From the NCBI GenBank assembly GCA_036506155.1, contig DASXSF010000148.1, forward strand, positions 1 to 64,000: a stretch of 64,000 nt of DNA, written 5' to 3'. This document shows positions 35,594-44,521 of the stretch, in pieces. The notes under the pieces were generated by a model. That model saw nothing but the letters and a program-made list of their open reading frames with translations. It was not told the DNA's origin and ran no database searches. Both the position numbers and the translations under genes were made by a program. This DNA comes from DASXRA01 sp036506155. GTDB taxonomy: Bacteria > Actinomycetota > Actinomycetes > Mycobacteriales > Jatrophihabitantaceae. Each line of letters begins with the position of its first letter. The first letter of the stretch is position 1.

Positions 35594-38500
35594 TTAGCGC
35601 GGCACGGATACCGTCCCGTTTCTGACCGTGAACGACGCTCCGGCCGGCATCAGGGACTCGACGCCTGTTGCGCCGAGCGCGTGATCACCATCGGACGGAG
35701 CCGCGATCGTCACCCGGGCAAGCGACCCGGTGCTGTCGGCGTACACCGTCCGGGCGGCGCGGCCGTCGAGCTCGACGCTGACCTGCTCGTTCGGCGCGAA
35801 GCCGGAGCCGGTGACGATCACGGACGAGCCAGACGCGGCGAGGTCGAGCGTCGGGCGGTACACGGTCGCGGTCGAGGCGCCCGTCGTCACCTGGAAGGAC
35901 GCCGTGGTGACCGTCTTCGAGACCGAACCGGTGACGACCACGTCGGCAGCGCCGATCGGTGCGATGTCAGGCACGCTCATCGCCGCGCCGCCGAGCACGC
36001 CCGTGCCGTCGGCCCGGATGGTGCGGGTGGCGAGCGTGTCCGTCCCTGACCGGAACGCCATCGTGATCAGCTCCCGGGGCGCGAACCCGCTGCCCGCAAT
36101 GGACAGCAGCGTGCCACGAGGTCCGGACGCCGGCGACAGGGTCACCTGCGGCCGGTACGAGGCGGCCGTTGGCGGCTGCACGTCAACCGTCACCGCCGCG
36201 GGAGTACCCGAAGCGGCACCCGACGCGACCACCGCATGCAGCCCGGGCTCGGCCGAGGCCGGCATGGGCAGCGTGGCACTGATGGTCCCGGTCGACGAGG
36301 CGGTGACGGTGCGCGTCGACTGCTCACCGGGGACGCTCAGCGTCACGCGCTCGCCGGCGGTGAATCCCTTGCCGGTCAGGGCCATGGTGTCGCCCGGCGC
36401 AACGTTGGACGCACTGGCGACGGTGATCGCCGGACCGGCCGCCGCGGCGCCGACAGTGATCGTGAAGGTGGCCTCCTTGCTGGACTGGCTGTCCCATGCC
36501 GTCACGTGCACCGTGAAGCTCCCGGCCTGGGTGTAGGCGTGGCTCGCGGTGATGTCGCCTGACGCGCTGATCGTCGCGTCCTGCGGCATGCCGCCGTCAC
36601 CCCACTGCACGCGCGCGTGGTAGCCGCCCGTCCCGGGGACACCACCTGAAACGGTGCCCAGGTCGGCAGCTAGCGCCTGTCCGGCCGTCGCGGTCTGGTC
36701 TGCCGGCGTCGTCAGCGAAAGCGGTGCCGGCGCAGTGCCATCGTCGGCGATCGCGAACACGTGGATGTCGCCGTTCTGCCCCAGCGTCACCGACGCGATC
36801 TGCTTACCGGCCGGGATCGAGTACGGCGTCGTGGCGAACAGGAACGGCTGGTCGCTGCTGGGGCTCGTGCCGCTGAGCCGGTAGGCGGTCTTCGCGACCA
36901 CGATGTTCCCGAACGACGGCGTGCCGTTCGGGTTGCCGCCGAGCGTCCAGTCGCTGAACTGCACCGGGGTCGTGGCCGTGGTCCCGTCGGTGAACGTGAC
37001 GGTCGCCGTCGAGTCCTGGTCGCCCTCGGTGCCCGCCCCGACGAACGAGATCGCCGTGGCATCGGCGGGCAGGTTCAGCGTGATCGTCTGCCCGTTGGCC
37101 GTCGCATCGTCGGGCTGCCCGGGCGCAACGTCGGGCAGCGTGAAGTGCAGCGCGGTTGCCGGTACGTCGTGCGACTGGCCCTGAACCACGCCGGCAGCGG
37201 AGAGTGCCTCACGCGAGTACCCGAAACCGACGCCGTCGCAGTCGGCGGCCAGCGAGCCGTCGTCGCCGATGCAGACCTTGTCGAACGCCGCGACCAGCCC
37301 GGTCGGCGACACGAAGCCGACGTCGACGCCGACCGTCGCGAGCTCCTGGCTGACACCGTCGCTGACCGTCACGCTTGCCTGGTAGAAGCCCGGCTCTGCA
37401 TACGTGTGCGAACCGCTCACCGCGTGCACGCCGCGCGAGGCGAGTGTGATGGTTCCCGCGGTGGCCGGCGTGCCGTCACCCCAGTCGACGCTCGCCTGGT
37501 AGGTGCCCGAGCCGCCGGTCACGGTGGCGAGCGTGCCACTGAACGGCGCCGCCGCCGTGGCCGACGCCGCCGTGGCCGGCGTGACGGTGAGCTGTCCGCC
37601 GCCGAGCACGACGTTGCCGCCTTGCAGGAGTTCGATCTCGGCGAGGTTCGCGCCAGCCGCGCCGACCGTCCTCGTCACGACGAGCCGGAACTGCGCGAAC
37701 TGACCCGGCGTGCCGATCGCGAACGGGCGGGTCTGGTCGCGCCACGTGAACGTTTCGTTCTTGCGGGAGTCGAGCGTGGCCCAGGTCAGGCCGTCGTTCG
37801 AGCCCGAAAGCGTCCAGTCCGCCGGATCACCGGGGGCCGCGCCGGAGGTGAGCGTGTAGTAGGTCGGGCGCTGCTGTGCGTTGCCCGCGTACTTCCAGGT
37901 GATCAGCGGTGTGCCGTTCGCGAACGTCATCTGGGTCGTCGACGAGTTGTCGAACAGCTTCGCCGCGTCCTGACCGTCCGCCCCGGTGGTCGCGGCGCCG
38001 AGGCCCGGACCGGTTGTGTTCGTGAGCGGCTGGGCCGGGTCGTTCCCGTTCGTCAGCGACGGCGGCGCGTCGTTCACGCCAGTGCCCCACGACGACGGGT
38101 TCGGGCCCATGCTGAAGTCGAGCGTGCCGCCATTCGCCAGATCTGACGAGTCGAGCCAGACCGCGCTGTGCTGCTTGCCGTTGGCCGAAAGACCCTGCAC
38201 GTAGATGTTCTTGGTGCTGTTCGCCGGCGCGTTGACGACGATGTCGCCGCTCGAGCGATGCACCGTCGCCTTGGTGAACAGCGGCGACCCGATCGCCCAG
38301 TTCGGCGAGCCGGCCTCCAACGGGTAGATGCCGAGCGAGCTCAGGACGTACCACGACGACATCTCGCCGTTGTCCTCGTCGCCCGGGTAGCCCTGACCGA
38401 TCTCGCTGCCCACGTAGAGGCGTTGCAGGATCTCGCGGACGATCTTTTGCGTCTTGGCCGGCGCCCCCGCGAAGTCGTACATGTAGGGGATGTGGTGGCT

Positions 38501-41494
38501 CGGCTGGTTGCTCATACCCAGCTGCCCCATGCGGACGGCCTGCGCCTCGCGCATCTCGTGGATCGTGCCGCCGTACGTGCCCGGCTTGTCGGCGTTCTCC
38601 GGCGTGGCGAAGAACTGGTCAAGCTTGTCCTCGAGCGCCTTGGTCCCGCCGTACAGGTTCGCCAGGCCCCTACCGTCCTGCGGGACGGTGAACGCGAAGT
38701 TCCAGCCATCGGTCTCCGTGTACGGGCCGCCCCACACGGTCGGGTCCTGGACCATGACGTTGCCGGCGCCGTCGCGTCCCTCGAAGAACTTCTCCGTCGG
38801 GTCGAAGATGTTCACGTAGTTCTGGGCGCGCTGCAGGAAGTACGTCGACTCCTCGCGGAACCGGTTGCGCTGCGCCGCCGAGAAGCGGTGGTCCTTCGAC
38901 AAGGCCGCGCCGAGGTTGCCGATGCCGAAGTCGTTGATGAAGCCGTCGAGGCCCCACGACACAGACTCGGCGGTGTTGGTCGACGTGTATCCGAGGAACA
39001 GTGATGTCTCGATGCCCTTGCGCCCGACCTCGCTGCGGCCCGACGCGTCGGTGGCGTCGCGCACCGCGGCGTTGTAGGCACTGACGACGTCGGGCAACTG
39101 CACGCCGTTCAAGTACGCCTCCGCCATCGCGACGTCCGCGCTGGTGCCGGTCATCAGGTCGGCGTAGCCCGGTGAGGACCAGCGGGCGATCCACCCGCCG
39201 TCGCGGTACTGCTGCACGAAGCCGTCGGCGATACGTGCCGCGACGTCGGGATACAGCAGCGAGTACGCCGGCCACACCGTGCGGTAGGTGTCCCAGAACC
39301 CGTTGTTGACATAGATCTGCCCGTCGACGATCTTCGCGCCGGTGTGCGTCGGTGTCGATGAGCTGACCGGGTCTGACACCGGGCTCGCGTACTGCCAGTG
39401 CGGTGCCGCCGCCGTGCCGGTGTTCTCCGACTGCGAGTTCGGGTAGAGGTTCATCCGGTACAGGTTCGAGTACAACGTCACCAACTGCGTCTCGCTCGCG
39501 CCCTGTACCGTGATCCTGCCGAGCCGGTCGTTCCACGCGGCCCGCGCGGCATTACGGATGTCGTCGAACGAACGACCGGCGGCCTCGAGGTCGAGGTTGT
39601 GCTGGGCCTGATCGACGGAGAGGAACGACGTCGCGATCCGCAAGGTCACCTGGGAGTTCGACGACGTGTCGAACGTGGCGGCGTTGGCCGTCGTCGCAGT
39701 CGGCGCCCGGTCGAATGTCGCATAGACGAACATCCGGCTGCGACCTGCGGACAGTCCGCTGCCGTTGTCGACCCAGCCGGTCATGGTCGCGCCCGGCCCC
39801 ACCGTGAACGTGCCGTTGTCAAAGACCAGGCTGCCGCTGGTCTGGCCGGCCGGGAACGTGAACCGCATGATGCCGGCGTGGTCGGTCGGCGCTATTTCGG
39901 CGACCAGGCCACCCTGCAACATCACCCGGTAGTAGTCCGGCTGCGCGATCTCGGTGGCGTGGCTGAACGCACGCGCGCGGTTGCTCGGCGGGCCGGTCAG
40001 TGAACCGCCCTGCGGCACCGGCATGACCGACATCTGGTTGCGGTCACCCATCCATGGGCTCGGCTCATGCGAGATCATCAGCCCCTGCAGTACCGGCAGG
40101 TTCGCCGAGTTGTTCATCTGCTGGTACATGTACTCCCACGAGTTCGACAGGGCGTCGGTCGCCGGCGTGAAGAAGTTGAACCCGTTGGGCAGCGCGGTGA
40201 TCGGCAGGTTGTTGCCCCGCGAGAACGACCCGGAGGCATTGGTGCCGCGCCGGGTGTCGACGTAGTTCGTGAGGCTCGAGCCGTCGATCGGCGCCGGTGC
40301 ACCGGCGATGCTGAGATCGTCGATCCAGCCCTGGAAGCGCGTCGCCGCGTCGGCGCCCGGGTCGTCGTAGGCGAGCAGTATCCGGTCGATGGTCTTGCCG
40401 CTGGCGACGGCGCCGATCTCGGACTGGACGTAGTTCCACTGGTCGGCGTAGAGCACCTTCGAGTTGCCCTGACCGCTTGCCGTCAACGCATAACCGTGCT
40501 GGTCGGTCGGTGACAGGGCGCTCAGGTAGGTGCCGTCGGTGAAATGCAGATCGACGGCAGCATACGTCGACGGGTACTGGGTGTCCTGGCCGGTGAACTC
40601 GGGGAAGATCTTGTACGACAGGCGGCTGTGTGCGCCGACCGGGATGTTGACGTCGTAGAGCTTGTTCGTGGCAAACGAACGGCCGTCTGTCCGCGCGCCG
40701 CCGGAGTAGCGCAACGACGCCAGACCGGTGAAGCCGGCCGCGGGCTTCATGTTGTAGCCGCTGATCGGGCCGGTGCCTACAGCAGTCACCATCGGCGTCG
40801 GCGGTGGCACCGAGTTCGAACCGTCTGAGATGTCCCAGTCGGCGAGCTGGGTCAGCCCGTCGCCGGAGTTGGCGGTGATGTTGAGGCGGTAATAGCCGTA
40901 GGCCGTCGAGTTCGAGACCGTGTACTTGTTGGTGACGAAGCGGCCGCTGAACGTCTGCCCGGTTTGCGTGTCGAGATCGGTCCAGGTCGAGCCGTCGTTG
41001 GAGCCCTGCAGGCTCCAGTTCTTCGGGTCACGCCCTGGCGAGTCGTTCGCGGAGGTCAACGCGTACACCTTGATGATCGCAGGCGCAGCGAGCTGATAGA
41101 CCACCCAGCCCGTTGGCGCGAACGCCAGCCACTTGGTCGACGGGTTGCCGTCCTTGAGGTTCACGGCGACCTCGTTCGGCGGGTTCTCGGCGCTGGCGGT
41201 GACGGTGGTCACCTGCGAGAGCAGGCTGCCGGGCAGGCCGCTGGGCGCCGTGCCGCTGAGGTTGCCCTGGATCGGGTTGCCGTTCGCATCCAACTCGACC
41301 GTCGTCGTGGCCGGTTGCGGATCAGCGGCCTCGAACGACGAGGCGAAGTCGCCGGCCACGAGCGGCGGGGCAGCCGTAGCGGGCGGCGCACTCACGACGG
41401 CGCCGACAAGGACCAGCGCCCCGATGCCGACGCCGAAACGGCGCGCGCGTCGGGACGTCCCTGTCGAAGCGACTCGCTGAGGGGAGAGATGCAT
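35594..41494 (-). CDS. Secreted multidomain GH92 alpha-mannosidase
   Basis: 1966 residues. After a signal peptide (GVGIGALVLVGAVVSAPPATA, about 21-42) come an F5/8C-type carbohydrate-binding domain (100-222), a beta domain, and the GH92 catalytic module (about 410-1080) with GTIHEMREAQ, SNQPSHHIPYMYDF and GYPGDEDNGEMSSWYVLSSL. Next are a second discoidin-like domain (1168-1288), a PKD repeat (VDWGDGTPA), a beta domain (1400-1578), a second PKD (VQWGDGG) and three IPT/Ig-like repeats (GKGFTAGE, GSGFAPRE, GSGFAPNE). GH92 enzymes are exo alpha-1,2/1,3/1,4/1,6-mannosidases that need Ca2+. The ATG directly before the signal peptide is used. No sortase motif; probably released or wall-associated. 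Confidence 0.9.
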   Translation of the reverse strand: MHLSPQRVASTGTSRRARRFGVGIGALVLVGAVVSAPPATAAPPLVAGDFASSFEAADPQPATTTVELDANGNPIQGNLSGTAPSGLPGSLLSQVTTVTASAENPPNEVAVNLKDGNPSTKWLAFAPTGWVVYQLAAPAIIKVYALTSANDSPGRDPKNWSLQGSNDGSTWTDLDTQTGQTFSGRFVTNKYTVSNSTAYGYYRLNITANSGDGLTQLADWDISDGSNSVPPPTPMVTAVGTGPISGYNMKPAAGFTGLASLRYSGGARTDGRSFATNKLYDVNIPVGAHSRLSYKIFPEFTGQDTQYPSTYAAVDLHFTDGTYLSALSPTDQHGYALTASGQGNSKVLYADQWNYVQSEIGAVASGKTIDRILLAYDDPGADAATRFQGWIDDLSIAGAPAPIDGSSLTNYVDTRRGTNASGSFSRGNNLPITALPNGFNFFTPATDALSNSWEYMYQQMNNSANLPVLQGLMISHEPSPWMGDRNQMSVMPVPQGGSLTGPPSNRARAFSHATEIAQPDYYRVMLQGGLVAEIAPTDHAGIMRFTFPAGQTSGSLVFDNGTFTVGPGATMTGWVDNGSGLSAGRSRMFVYATFDRAPTATTANAATFDTSSNSQVTLRIATSFLSVDQAQHNLDLEAAGRSFDDIRNAARAAWNDRLGRITVQGASETQLVTLYSNLYRMNLYPNSQSENTGTAAAPHWQYASPVSDPVSSSTPTHTGAKIVDGQIYVNNGFWDTYRTVWPAYSLLYPDVAARIADGFVQQYRDGGWIARWSSPGYADLMTGTSADVAMAEAYLNGVQLPDVVSAYNAAVRDATDASGRSEVGRKGIETSLFLGYTSTNTAESVSWGLDGFINDFGIGNLGAALSKDHRFSAAQRNRFREESTYFLQRAQNYVNIFDPTEKFFEGRDGAGNVMVQDPTVWGGPYTETDGWNFAFTVPQDGRGLANLYGGTKALEDKLDQFFATPENADKPGTYGGTIHEMREAQAVRMGQLGMSNQPSHHIPYMYDFAGAPAKTQKIVREILQRLYVGSEIGQGYPGDEDNGEMSSWYVLSSLGIYPLEAGSPNWAIGSPLFTKATVHRSSGDIVVNAPANSTKNIYVQGLSANGKQHSAVWLDSSDLANGGTLDFSMGPNPSSWGTGVNDAPPSLTNGNDPAQPLTNTTGPGLGAATTGADGQDAAKLFDNSSTTQMTFANGTPLITWKYAGNAQQRPTYYTLTSGAAPGDPADWTLSGSNDGLTWATLDSRKNETFTWRDQTRPFAIGTPGQFAQFRLVVTRTVGAAGANLAEIELLQGGNVVLGGGQLTVTPATAASATAAAPFSGTLATVTGGSGTYQASVDWGDGTPATAGTITLASRGVHAVSGSHTYAEPGFYQASVTVSDGVSQELATVGVDVGFVSPTGLVAAFDKVCIGDDGSLAADCDGVGFGYSREALSAAGVVQGQSHDVPATALHFTLPDVAPGQPDDATANGQTITLNLPADATAISFVGAGTEGDQDSTATVTFTDGTTATTPVQFSDWTLGGNPNGTPSFGNIVVAKTAYRLSGTSPSSDQPFLFATTPYSIPAGKQIASVTLGQNGDIHVFAIADDGTAPAPLSLTTPADQTATAGQALAADLGTVSGGVPGTGGYHARVQWGDGGMPQDATISASGDITASHAYTQAGSFTVHVTAWDSQSSKEATFTITVGAAAAGPAITVASASNVAPGDTMALTGKGFTAGERVTLSVPGEQSTRTVTASSTGTISATLPMPASAEPGLHAVVASGAASGTPAAVTVDVQPPTAASYRPQVTLSPASGPRGTLLSIAGSGFAPRELITMAFRSGTDTLATRTIRADGTGVLGGAAMSVPDIAPIGAADVVVTGSVSKTVTTASFQVTTGASTATVYRPTLDLAASGSSVIVTGSGFAPNEQVSVELDGRAARTVYADSTGSLARVTIAAPSDGDHALGATGVESLMPAGASFTVRNGTVSVPR

Positions 41495-41693
41495 GTCGGC
41501 CACACCCTTCCGCTTCACGGCTGTCCCGGACGGCGCGGAAGGTGAAGCGGCCGGCCCGCGGACTATTGGCTGTCGATCCCAGCAGAGGCGGCATTCTCTG
41601 TCAACGTTGTCGGAGAGCCGACCCGCACCCTTGCCGCCCAGCGGGGGGCCTCGATATCGACGTCGCGCTTGCGTTGAAGCGCGCTCCAACGCC

Positions 41694-41699
41694 TACGTT
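41694..41699 (+). promoter_or_regulatory. Leaderless -10 box of the SDR gene
   Basis: TACGTT ends six bases before ATG 41706, in the region divergent from the mannosidase gene. Confidence 0.45.
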
Positions 41700-41705
41700 G
41701 GGCGC

Positions 41706-42674
41706 ATGACCTCAGCTCAGCACAAGATCGGTTCGGGGTTCGGCGCGCAGAGCACCGCCGACGAAGTCCTGCACGGCATCGACCTGTCGGGCAAGCTCGC
41801 GCTGGTCACCGGCGGCTACTCGGGGATCGGCCTGGAGACGACGCGCGCTCTTGTCCGGGCCGGCGCTTCGGTTGTCGTCCCGGCTCGTCGGCCGGCCAGC
41901 GCGCGGGAGGCACTCGGCGACGGCGTCGAGGTCGACGAGCTCGACCTGGCCGATCTGGCGAGCGTGCGCAGCTTTGCCGAACGGTTCCTCGCGTCGGGGC
42001 GCTCGATCGACATCGTGATCAACAACGCCGGCGTCATGGCGTGCCCCGAGACTCGGGTCGGTCCGGGCTGGGACGCCCAGCTCGCCACGAACCACCTCGG
42101 CCACTATGCGCTGGTCAACCGCGTGTGGCCGGCGATCTCCCGGAGCGGCGCCCGGGTTGTCGCGGTGTCGTCGGCCGCCCACCGGCGTTCGGCCATCCGC
42201 TGGCACGACCTGATGTTCGAGCACGGCTACGACAAGTGGCAGGCGTACGGGCAGGCGAAGACGGCCAACGTGCTGTTCGCCGTGCGCCTCGACGCGCTGG
42301 CTCGCGATGCCGGGGTGCGCGCATTCGCGGTGCATCCTGGCGGCATCCTCACCCCGCTGCAGCGGTACCTGCCCAAGCAGGAGATGGTCGATGCCGGGTG
42401 GATCGACGAGGAGGGCAACGTGCTGAATCCGGATGGCTTCAAGACGCCCGAGCAGGGCGCCGCGACGCAGGTCTGGGCCGCTACCTCCCCGCAGCTCGAC
42501 GGCCTGGGAGGCGTCTACTGCCAGGATTGCGACGTCGCCGACGTGGCGCCTGACGACGAGGAGTTCACTGGCGGGGTACGCAGCTACGCTGTAGATCCTG
42601 AACAGGCGACCCGGCTCTGGGCCCTGTCGGCCGAGCTCACCGGAGTGAACGCGTTCGCGTCACCTTCGGACTGA
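41706..42674 (+). CDS. Short-chain dehydrogenase/reductase (oxidoreductase)
   Basis: 322 residues. NAD(P) site VTGGYSGIGLETTRAL, NNAGVMACP, catalytic Ser in VSSAAHRR and YGQAK. The length and the DLADLASVRSF and NHLGHYALVNRVWP motifs fit the retinol dehydrogenase-like SDR branch. Substrate unknown. A -10 box immediately upstream sets the start; the open frame extends further but would overlap the mannosidase leader. Convergent with the DinB gene, five bases apart. Confidence 0.87.
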   Translation: MTSAQHKIGSGFGAQSTADEVLHGIDLSGKLALVTGGYSGIGLETTRALVRAGASVVVPARRPASAREALGDGVEVDELDLADLASVRSFAERFLASGRSIDIVINNAGVMACPETRVGPGWDAQLATNHLGHYALVNRVWPAISRSGARVVAVSSAAHRRSAIRWHDLMFEHGYDKWQAYGQAKTANVLFAVRLDALARDAGVRAFAVHPGGILTPLQRYLPKQEMVDAGWIDEEGNVLNPDGFKTPEQGAATQVWAATSPQLDGLGGVYCQDCDVADVAPDDEEFTGGVRSYAVDPEQATRLWALSAELTGVNAFASPSD

Positions 42675-42679
42675 GGCGG

Positions 42680-43270
42680 CTACGTGAACCGGTCGGCGAG
42701 CTCAGTCAGCTTCGCGGTGTACGCGGGCCAGTCATAGCCGCCGGGCACGTTGGTGTTCTCCGGTTGCCAGCCGATTGCCTTGTCGTGCTGCTCGCGCATG
42801 ATGTCGGCCTGACCGGCGTGGCGGGCGAGGTCGTAGGTCACGTGCACGATGATCCGCTGCAGGGTCACGTCCTGCCGGCCGGTCCGCCACCACGGCACCC
42901 GCCCCGGCGCGTCGAGCGGTAGCCCCTCGATCGTCTGGTCCGCGAATGCCCAGACCCGACGGTAGAGGTCGATCATCCCCTCCTTGGTCTCGTCCTCTCT
43001 TGCATACCAGTCTGCCTGTGGGTCCTCCTCGTAGGCCTCCATCGGGACCACCTCGTCCGGAGTCGGGAACTCGCGCCCGAAAGTGGGCCCGAAGTAGCCG
43101 ACCTCCACATTGAGGCAGTGCTTGAGCAACCCGAGCAGGTTGTTGCCGGTCGGCGTGCGGGGCAACCTGGCGTCGCGTTCGCCCAGCCCATCGAGCTTCC
43201 AGACAAGGGCGTCTCGAGCCTCCTGGAGGTAATGGCGCAGCACGGTCTTCGGGTCTGCCATGTCGACCAT
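42680..43270 (-). CDS. DinB/DUF664-family metal-dependent protein
   Basis: 196 residues forming a four-helix bundle. Likely metal ligands are His in LLKHCLNVEVGYFG, HVTYDLARHAGQADIMRE and the Glu/Asp around RREDETK-like turns. DinB-fold proteins include mycothiol/bacillithiol transferases. The start is uncertain: ATG at 43270 or 43261, or GTG at 43306. Convergent with the SDR gene. Confidence 0.75.
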   Translation of the reverse strand: MVDMADPKTVLRHYLQEARDALVWKLDGLGERDARLPRTPTGNNLLGLLKHCLNVEVGYFGPTFGREFPTPDEVVPMEAYEEDPQADWYAREDETKEGMIDLYRRVWAFADQTIEGLPLDAPGRVPWWRTGRQDVTLQRIIVHVTYDLARHAGQADIMREQHDKAIGWQPENTNVPGGYDWPAYTAKLTELADRFT

Positions 43271-43359
43271 GCCTGCCAGTTTGGTCCCGGCCTCCGACGG
43301 TGTCACGGTGCTTGGCGCAGGCCGGGCGGCCGTCGGGGTGGCCAGTGCCGCGGGCTCAC

Positions 43360-44466
43360 TTAGGTCGTCGGGGCGAGGGCGGCGATGTGATGGGCCAACT
43401 GCGCGACGTCGGGCATCGCGGCGTTGTCGCGAGCTATCACCGCTGCCCGTTCCGTCAGCTTCGAGTCGTCCAACCCACGTGCTATCGCCGCTGCCACGTC
43501 ACCGACCTCCCGGGACGAGCAGACGAGCGCCGTTCCGGCGGCTGACAGCATCTCAGCGTTCCGGAATTGATCACCTGCCTGTGGCAGCACCACAGCGGGC
43601 TTCCCGTTACTGAGAGCCGTCCACGAAGTCCCCGCGCCGCCGTGGTGGACGACGAGGTCGCAGCCGGGCATCGCGGCGGGCAGATCCACCCACTCCAGCA
43701 CGGTTGTGTCTATCGGAAACGTCTCGCGCGAGCCCCGATCGTCGTTGCCGAGCACTGCTATGACGTCCGCGCCATTGTCGAGCGCGGCGGCCACCGCCGC
43801 CCGGATCAGCGACGCTGCGCGGACGTTCGCGTACGTGCCGAGAGTGACCAGAACCCGATGCCTCTCGGTTCGCGGCGGCGGAAGCGGATGGCCCGGAACG
43901 GAGAACGGCCGATAGCCGTAGCGCTGGACAGGCCCCGTGTCGGACGCCTGAACGCCAGCGGGGCCCAGGTCGGCGACGAGTGCCGGCCTCGGCGGCGCCG
44001 CAGACACCCCTTCGTACAGGTCCAGAATCCCCGACGGCGCCAGGTCCTCGACGAACGCCGGCAGTGTGAACCCCCAGCCGTGCACGACCAGCGGCGCGCC
44101 CAGTGCCGCGGCGACGATCCGCCCGGCGTGCTCGACAGGCTCGACTATCACCAGGTCGGGCCGCCACTGCTGAGCCTGCCGCAGGAGCGAATCGACCCAC
44201 GTACGGCAGTCTGACGGCCAGCTCATGGTGACCGCCCACGTAAGACGGGCGTCACGCTCCTCGGCCGGCGGCGGGGGCGGAACCGGCGCCGAGACGTCGA
44301 CCTCGTCGCACCCCAGCGCTTCGAATCCTGCTCCGCGCACGAACGCCTCGAACGAGTCGGGGCAGCCGATGCGCACCTCGTGCCCGCCCGCCACCAGCTC
44401 GGCGACCGTGGCCGCCATGGGCAGGAAGTGGCCGATGGCCGCGTTGGTCGTCACCAGGATGCGCAT
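43360..44466 (-). CDS. UGT-like glycosyltransferase (GT1, macrolide-glycosyltransferase type)
   Basis: 368 residues of GT-B fold. The N-domain begins RILVTTNAAIGHFLPMAATV. The C-domain has LVTLGTYANVRAASL and the donor-binding VVHHGGAGTSWTALSNGKPA followed by LPQAGDQFRNAE. Such enzymes transfer sugars from UDP- or dTDP-sugars to small molecules, often for antibiotic synthesis or self-protection. A TAGGGT box nine bases before ATG 44466 favours that start over GTG 44472. It lies 55 nt from the MMPL gene. Confidence 0.85.
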   Translation of the reverse strand: MRILVTTNAAIGHFLPMAATVAELVAGGHEVRIGCPDSFEAFVRGAGFEALGCDEVDVSAPVPPPPPAEERDARLTWAVTMSWPSDCRTWVDSLLRQAQQWRPDLVIVEPVEHAGRIVAAALGAPLVVHGWGFTLPAFVEDLAPSGILDLYEGVSAAPPRPALVADLGPAGVQASDTGPVQRYGYRPFSVPGHPLPPPRTERHRVLVTLGTYANVRAASLIRAAVAAALDNGADVIAVLGNDDRGSRETFPIDTTVLEWVDLPAAMPGCDLVVHHGGAGTSWTALSNGKPAVVLPQAGDQFRNAEMLSAAGTALVCSSREVGDVAAAIARGLDDSKLTERAAVIARDNAAMPDVAQLAHHIAALAPTT

Positions 44467-44521
44467 GCGCACCCAACCCTAAGCGCGCAGGAACTCGTCT
44501 TGAGGGTTGGGCCGAGCCCGG

